A program made the translations under genes and the position numbers. Positions 59,738 through 64,000 of a stretch of DNA of 64,000 nt are shown one piece after another. This stretch comes from Thermoflavifilum thermophilum (lineage in GTDB: Bacteria > Bacteroidota > Bacteroidia > Chitinophagales > Chitinophagaceae). Each line of letters opens with the position of its first letter. Position 1 is the stretch's first letter. The notes beneath the pieces were generated by a model. That model searched no databases and was not told where the DNA came from. It saw only the letters and a program-made list of their open reading frames with translations. The DNA lies in contig NZ_FPCJ01000001.1 in the NCBI RefSeq assembly GCF_900116565.1, forward strand, positions 1,776,540 through 1,840,539, written 5' to 3'.

Positions 59738-61093
59738 ATGAGTACTTTAAAAGAAAAATTCAAGGCCAAAGCCGATGAACAGGCTGCCCGCGTCAGGAAA
59801 TTAATGCAGGAATATGGTCATACCAAAATCGGTGAAATTACTTTATCGCAGGTATACCAGGGCATGCGTGGAGTGATTGGTTTGGTTACGGAAACTTCTT
59901 TGCTGGATCCCAATGAGGGCATCCGTTTTCGGGGTTATTCCATTCCGCAGTTGCGCAAACAATTGCCCAAAGCTCCCGGAGGGCATGAGCCCCTGCCAGA
60001 AGGATTATTTTATTTGATGCTTCTGGGTGAATTGCCCACTGAACAGGATGTAATTGATATGTCGAATGCATGGGGAAGGCGCTCCCATGTGCCCAATCAT
60101 GTGTTTGATGCTATTGATGCCTTACCCTTATCCACACATCCCATGACAATGTTTACAATAGGCATCATGGCTATGCAAACTGAATCCCGTTTTGCCAAAG
60201 CCTATGCTTCGGGTAAAATAGGAAAGGCCGACTATTGGGATTATACTTTTGAAGATGCCATGAACCTGATTGCCCGTCTGCCTCGTATTGCTGCTTATAT
60301 CTATCGTCGCAAATACAAGGGGGGTGATAATATACAACCCGATCATTCCCTTGACTGGGCGGCCAATTTCGCTCACATGCTGGGTTATGACGATGAAAGC
60401 TTCTATGAACTGATGCGGCTGTACATGACCATTCATGCCGATCATGAAGGAGGTAATGTAAGCGCACATACCGTGCATCTGGTAGGATCGGCCTTGAGCG
60501 ATCCCTATCTGGCTTTCTCGGCCGGGATGAATGGCCTGGCCGGGCCTTTGCATGGGCTTGCCAATCAGGAAGTCATCAAGTGGATTAAGAACATGCAGCA
60601 GGAACTGGGTGGTGGTTTGCCCGGCAAGGAACAAATTGCCGCATTTGTGCACAAAACCCTGAGCGAAGGCAAGGTAATACCCGGGTATGGGCACGCTGTG
60701 CTGCGGCAAACCGATCCTCGTTTTCTGGCTCAGATGGATTTTGCCAAAAAACATTTACCCGACGATGAACTGGTGAACCTGGTCTGGCGTATTTACGAAG
60801 TAGTGCCACCCATCTTGCAGGAACTGGGTAAGGTGAAAAACCCCTGGCCCAATGTAGATGCACACTCCGGTGCCTTGCTGGAGCATTATGGATTGGTTGA
60901 GTATGAGTTTTACACCGTTTTATTCGGCGTTTCCCGATCGTTGGGCGTACTGGCCTCTCTTTGCTGGGATCGTGCACTGGGGCTGCCTATCGAGCGACCC
61001 AAATCAGTAACCACCGAATGGCTGGAGCAGTTTGTAAAAGGGCAACTCCAGTCGGTGGAACATTCCACGCATGCGGGTAGTGAAGAATCCTGA
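59738..61093 (+). CDS. Citrate synthase of the eukaryotic (mitochondrial) type
   Basis: The ATG at 59738 gives 451 residues (MSTLKEKFKA). Catalytic residues are His272 in GPLHGLANQE, His319 in PGYGHAVLR and Asp374 in NVDAHSG. Many blocks match my memory of pig mitochondrial citrate synthase: LDPNEGIRFRGYSIP, HADHEGGNVSAHT, LVGSALSDPYL, KNPWPNVDAHSG and VLFGVSRSLGVLA. Typical bacterial GltA enzymes differ strongly in these places. It condenses acetyl-CoA and oxaloacetate at the entry of the TCA cycle. As a dimeric type I enzyme it would be expected to lack the NADH inhibition of hexameric GltA, but that is an inference. recG follows after 38 bases. Confidence 0.97.
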   Translation: MSTLKEKFKAKADEQAARVRKLMQEYGHTKIGEITLSQVYQGMRGVIGLVTETSLLDPNEGIRFRGYSIPQLRKQLPKAPGGHEPLPEGLFYLMLLGELPTEQDVIDMSNAWGRRSHVPNHVFDAIDALPLSTHPMTMFTIGIMAMQTESRFAKAYASGKIGKADYWDYTFEDAMNLIARLPRIAAYIYRRKYKGGDNIQPDHSLDWAANFAHMLGYDDESFYELMRLYMTIHADHEGGNVSAHTVHLVGSALSDPYLAFSAGMNGLAGPLHGLANQEVIKWIKNMQQELGGGLPGKEQIAAFVHKTLSEGKVIPGYGHAVLRQTDPRFLAQMDFAKKHLPDDELVNLVWRIYEVVPPILQELGKVKNPWPNVDAHSGALLEHYGLVEYEFYTVLFGVSRSLGVLASLCWDRALGLPIERPKSVTTEWLEQFVKGQLQSVEHSTHAGSEES

Positions 61094-61131
61094 TTCATGC
61101 TGTCCAGAATTATTTGATTGATATATCGGCC

Positions 61132-63246
61132 ATGCCGGCATATGCAACATCCATATGGAGTATTCCGGTGGAGTACATCAAAGGGGTTGGCCCCCAGCGG
61201 GCTGAGTTGTTGAAAAAAGAACTCCGGATTTTCACAGGCCGTGATTTGCTGATGCTTTTCCCTTACCGGTATTATGACCGTTCGGAAATTACTCCCATTG
61301 CCAGGTTGACGGCCGACCAGGAGTATGTCCAGGTGAAAGGTTTAATCACCCAGATTCATCAGACGGAAGGCACCCGATGGAGCAGTACAGCCCGACTGGT
61401 GGCAGAGTTGCACGATGACACTGGATTTGTGCAGCTGATTTGGTTTAATGGCTGGCAATGGGTGAAGAAAAGCCTTCTCACCGGCAAAACCTATCTGGTG
61501 TTTGGCCGGCTTTCCTTTTTCAACGGTATTCCGCAGATTGTTCATCCCGAACTGAGCGATCCACACCAGGCGCAGGCCGGATGGGCCTTTGAGCCGGTTT
61601 ATCCTTCTACGGAAAAACTCAGGGCACGAGGACTTAACAGCCGGGGCATGGCCCGTATCATGGCGGCATTCTGGGAAAAAATCCGGGAAAATGATATTCC
61701 GGAAAATATCCCTGTATCTGTGCGTGAGACCTACCAGCTTATGGATCGTGGCAAGGCTTTCCGGGCAATTCATTTTCCGGGGAGCTGGCAGGAAGCCGAA
61801 GTAGCGCGCCGTCGCCTGAAATTCGAAGAGCTTTTTCTGTCGCAGGTGCGCATAGCCATGCTGCGCAACACCCATCATCATGAGTCTAAGGGATGGGTAT
61901 TTCAACAGGTAGGTGAATTGTTCAACAGCTTGTATAACCGCCTGCCTTTTTCACTTACCGAAGCCCAAAAACGCGTAATCCGGGAAATCCGTCGCGACAC
62001 GCTTTCCGGTCACCAGATGAACCGGCTGCTCCAGGGTGATGTGGGCAGCGGTAAAACCATTGTGGCCTTGCTGGTTATGCTGCTGGCAGTAGATAATGGC
62101 TTTCAGGCCTGCCTGATGGCGCCCACAGAAATTCTTGCCCAGCAGCATTATCGTCATATCACAGAACTTCTGGAGGGTTTGCCTGTGGAAGTGGCTTTGC
62201 TTACCGGCAATGTTCGTGGGCAGCAGCGAAAGCAGATCCTGGAAGGTATAACCAGCGGAAGCATTCAGCTGTTAATTGGTACCCATGCTCTGATTGAAGA
62301 TACAGTGCAGTTTGCCCGGCTGGGGCTGGCTGTGATTGATGAACAACATCGGTTTGGAGTGGCTCAGCGGGCTGCACTTTGGGAAAAAAGCGAAATTCCT
62401 CCCCACGTACTGGTGATGACCGCCACACCCATACCGCGAACCCTGGCTATGACTGTGTACGGCGACCTGGATGTTTCTGTGATTGATCAGCTGCCACCGG
62501 GCAGAAAAAAAATCATTACAGTACACCGAACCAGCGACAGGCGCCATCAGGTAATGGACTTCGTAAAATCCCAGATCCGCCAGGGGCGCCAGGCTTATAT
62601 TGTATATCCATTGATAGAAGAATCAGAAAAGCTGGATTACGAAAACCTCATGCGGGGGTATGAAGAAGTAAAAGCCTATTTTCCCGAGCCGGATTTTCGC
62701 ATCAGCATGGTGCACGGCCAACAATCGCCTGAAGTAAGAAACACCAACATGCAACGTTTTGTGCAAGGCATCACTCATATTATGGTTGCCACCACGGTTA
62801 TTGAAGTGGGCGTGCACGTACCGAATGCTACCATCATGGTCATTGAAAGTGCAGAAAAATTCGGCCTTTCCCAGTTGCATCAGCTCAGGGGAAGGGTAGG
62901 ACGCGGCGAGCATGCATCATATTGTATTTTGCTCACAGCACCTGAAATAGGAAAGGAAGCCATGGAGCGAATCCGGGTGATGACCCAAACCGATAATGGC
63001 TTTCTGATAGCTGAAAAAGATTTGCAACTCAGAGGCCCGGGAGATATAGAAGGCACCCGGCAAAGTGGTGTGATGGAATTTAAACTGGCCGACGTGGTAA
63101 AGGATAACGATTTGCTGATGCAGGCCCGGGAAGCAGCCCTGCGGCTGGTGGAACAGGATCCCCTGCTAATGCAGCCAGAAAACCAGTGTTTGCTGAACTG
63201 GCTCCAGCAGGACCATAAAAAAAACAACTGGAGTAAAATTTCTTAA
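61132..63246 (+). CDS. recG: ATP-dependent DNA helicase RecG
   Basis: The ATG at 61132 gives 704 residues (MPAYATSIW); the longer frame starts at TTG. The N-terminal wedge/OB domain includes PVEYIKGVGPQRAELLKKEL and EYVQVKGLITQIH. The helicase part has LLQGDVGSGKTIVALLV (Walker A), LMAPTEILAQQHY, VIDEQHRFGVAQR (DEQH box), MTATPIPRTLA and, near the end, TVIEVGVHVPNATIMVIE and QLHQLRGRVGRG. It remodels stalled replication forks and Holliday junctions by branch migration. Length agrees with the family. It is probably co-transcribed with citrate synthase. Confidence 0.97.
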   Translation: MPAYATSIWSIPVEYIKGVGPQRAELLKKELRIFTGRDLLMLFPYRYYDRSEITPIARLTADQEYVQVKGLITQIHQTEGTRWSSTARLVAELHDDTGFVQLIWFNGWQWVKKSLLTGKTYLVFGRLSFFNGIPQIVHPELSDPHQAQAGWAFEPVYPSTEKLRARGLNSRGMARIMAAFWEKIRENDIPENIPVSVRETYQLMDRGKAFRAIHFPGSWQEAEVARRRLKFEELFLSQVRIAMLRNTHHHESKGWVFQQVGELFNSLYNRLPFSLTEAQKRVIREIRRDTLSGHQMNRLLQGDVGSGKTIVALLVMLLAVDNGFQACLMAPTEILAQQHYRHITELLEGLPVEVALLTGNVRGQQRKQILEGITSGSIQLLIGTHALIEDTVQFARLGLAVIDEQHRFGVAQRAALWEKSEIPPHVLVMTATPIPRTLAMTVYGDLDVSVIDQLPPGRKKIITVHRTSDRRHQVMDFVKSQIRQGRQAYIVYPLIEESEKLDYENLMRGYEEVKAYFPEPDFRISMVHGQQSPEVRNTNMQRFVQGITHIMVATTVIEVGVHVPNATIMVIESAEKFGLSQLHQLRGRVGRGEHASYCILLTAPEIGKEAMERIRVMTQTDNGFLIAEKDLQLRGPGDIEGTRQSGVMEFKLADVVKDNDLLMQAREAALRLVEQDPLLMQPENQCLLNWLQQDHKKNNWSKIS

Positions 63247-63324
63247 TCCCTCAAAAGCAACCGATCGAAGCGATATTTACGTTATTCCGTACAGGTGACT
63301 CAGACTGAAAGCATATTTCTTCAC

Positions 63325-64000
63325 ATGCCTGACCATATCCGTATCAGGAAGGTGTTTTTTGCACGCACAAATTCCCTTCTTGGCAGGGGATTGAGATATG
63401 GCTGGGCTTTATTCGCCTGTTTGTTGCTGGCCGGTTTGGCCAATGGTCAATCGTCTTTCGGGGATATCAGCTTTCAGACAAACAATGGGCAATGGCCTGC
63501 CGATGTGCTCTTCCGGGCTGATCTGGGATCAGGCCAGTATGTGGTGCTCAGCCGCCAGGGATTTGGTGTGGTGCTCTACGACACGGCAGATATGAAACAT
63601 TTCTGGTCATTATTTCATGGAGGTGCACCGGAAATTTCTTCTTCCCGCAACCCCGTTCACCGTCCGAGAAGCCGGTTCCCACAAGCAATTCCTTCTGCCG
63701 CTGCAGCATTTCCTGTCACCTTGCATGGCGTGTATTATCAGGTTCATTTCCTCAATAGTCAATCCCCCAGTAGTATACAATTTGATCATCCGAGTACGAC
63801 CTATTACAATTATTTCATTGGCAATGACCCTGCCCGTTGGGCTACCCATGTGGAGGGTTACGGGGGGATCACCTACGAACAGATTTATCCGGGTATTGAT
63901 GTGCGGTTTTATTTTGAAGCCGGCCGCCTGAAATATGACTGGATGCTTCAGCCCGGTGCCCAGATCAGCCAAATCAGCCTCCAGTATCAGGGCATTGAGA
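63325..64000 (+). CDS. Secreted protein, N-terminal part, cut by the window end
   Basis: ATG 63325 opens a frame of 225 codons with no stop before the window ends. The first 48 residues have a basic start (MPDHIRIRKVFFART) and a hydrophobic segment (WALFACLLLAGLANG), so a signal peptide is likely. The mature part has FQTNNGQWPADVLFRADLG and, near residue 168, YNYFIGNDPARWATHVEGYG followed by YEQIYPGIDVRFYFEAG. This block is the common N-terminal domain of large Bacteroidota surface proteins with beta-propeller (SBBP) repeats and a T9SS tail, as I remember them. The rest of the protein is outside the window, so this remains a likely, not proven, assignment. Confidence 0.7.
   Translation, partial: MPDHIRIRKVFFARTNSLLGRGLRYGWALFACLLLAGLANGQSSFGDISFQTNNGQWPADVLFRADLGSGQYVVLSRQGFGVVLYDTADMKHFWSLFHGGAPEISSSRNPVHRPRSRFPQAIPSAAAAFPVTLHGVYYQVHFLNSQSPSSIQFDHPSTTYYNYFIGNDPARWATHVEGYGGITYEQIYPGIDVRFYFEAGRLKYDWMLQPGAQISQISLQYQGIE

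Noticed and set aside
60128-60754. A 208-codon leftward frame antisense to citrate synthase
   Set aside because: The opposite strand holds a full citrate synthase with all catalytic residues; the antisense translation has no domain.
1-64000. Search for insertion sequences, integrases, toxin-antitoxin pairs, restriction or phage-defence genes
   Set aside because: I saw no transposase, integrase, nuclease or methylase of these types, nor terminal inverted repeats. The accessory content is polysaccharide-related.

Overview
The window looks like chromosomal DNA of a member of the Bacteroidota, plausibly close to Chitinophagaceae. The clues are two secreted giants ending in type IX secretion (T9SS) sorting domains, Bacteroidota-style promoters (TTG or TTTG, 17-23 bases, TAnnTTTG) in front of many genes, a short (about 290-residue) primary sigma factor, and separately encoded LptF and LptG permeases. 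I cannot name the species. No mobile element, CRISPR array or rRNA operon was seen.

Bases 1-39859 form a surface-polysaccharide region. On the left (leftward genes, 1-13188) are a polymerase/ligase-like fragment, an acyltransferase, a Wzc-like chain-length protein, a 2263-residue secreted esterase/FN3/PA14 protein, a second acyltransferase and a GT2 synthase-like enzyme. From 13646 to 21659 runs a rightward exopolysaccharide cluster: a 42-residue membrane peptide, a stand-alone receiver protein, an initiating phosphoglycosyl transferase with a degenerate receiver-like N-terminus, three more glycosyltransferases, an asparagine-synthase homologue and a methyltransferase. A leftward GT14/HAD pair (21741-23198), a 1791-residue secreted esterase/PKD/beta-helix protein (23538-28913) and a phosphoethanolamine-transferase-like enzyme (29023-30666) follow.

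Bases 30649-39859 are a tight eight-gene leftward operon. It holds recognisable homologues of decaprenyl-phosphate phosphoribosyltransferase, DprE1 and DprE2, which in mycobacteria make decaprenylphosphoryl-D-arabinose. With them are two GT-C-type membrane proteins, a cytosolic glycosyltransferase, a flippase and a methyltransferase. I infer a polyprenyl-phospho-pentose (arabinofuranose-like) donor pathway feeding a surface glycan. This is the most system-like content of the window. The receiver/pseudo-receiver arrangement at the initiating transferase is the second.

Bases 40019-63246 are mostly housekeeping and more GC-rich: tRNA-Glu(UUC), gapA-pgk, an MltD-like lytic transglycosylase, gatA, a TatA-type gene, rplS/trmD/rimM/rpsP, ffh, rpoD, a START-like protein, LptF, rsmG with a GT2 enzyme, tgt, a PAP2 phosphatase, an ArnT/PMT-like enzyme, LptG, a eukaryote-type citrate synthase and recG. 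The window ends inside a secreted protein gene.

Starts were moved inward where the longest ORF began at TTG or upstream of a recognisable promoter or family start (asnB, gapA, START-like, tgt, lptG, citrate synthase, recG, trmD and others). All function calls come from reading motifs and remembered family sequences. No database search was run.
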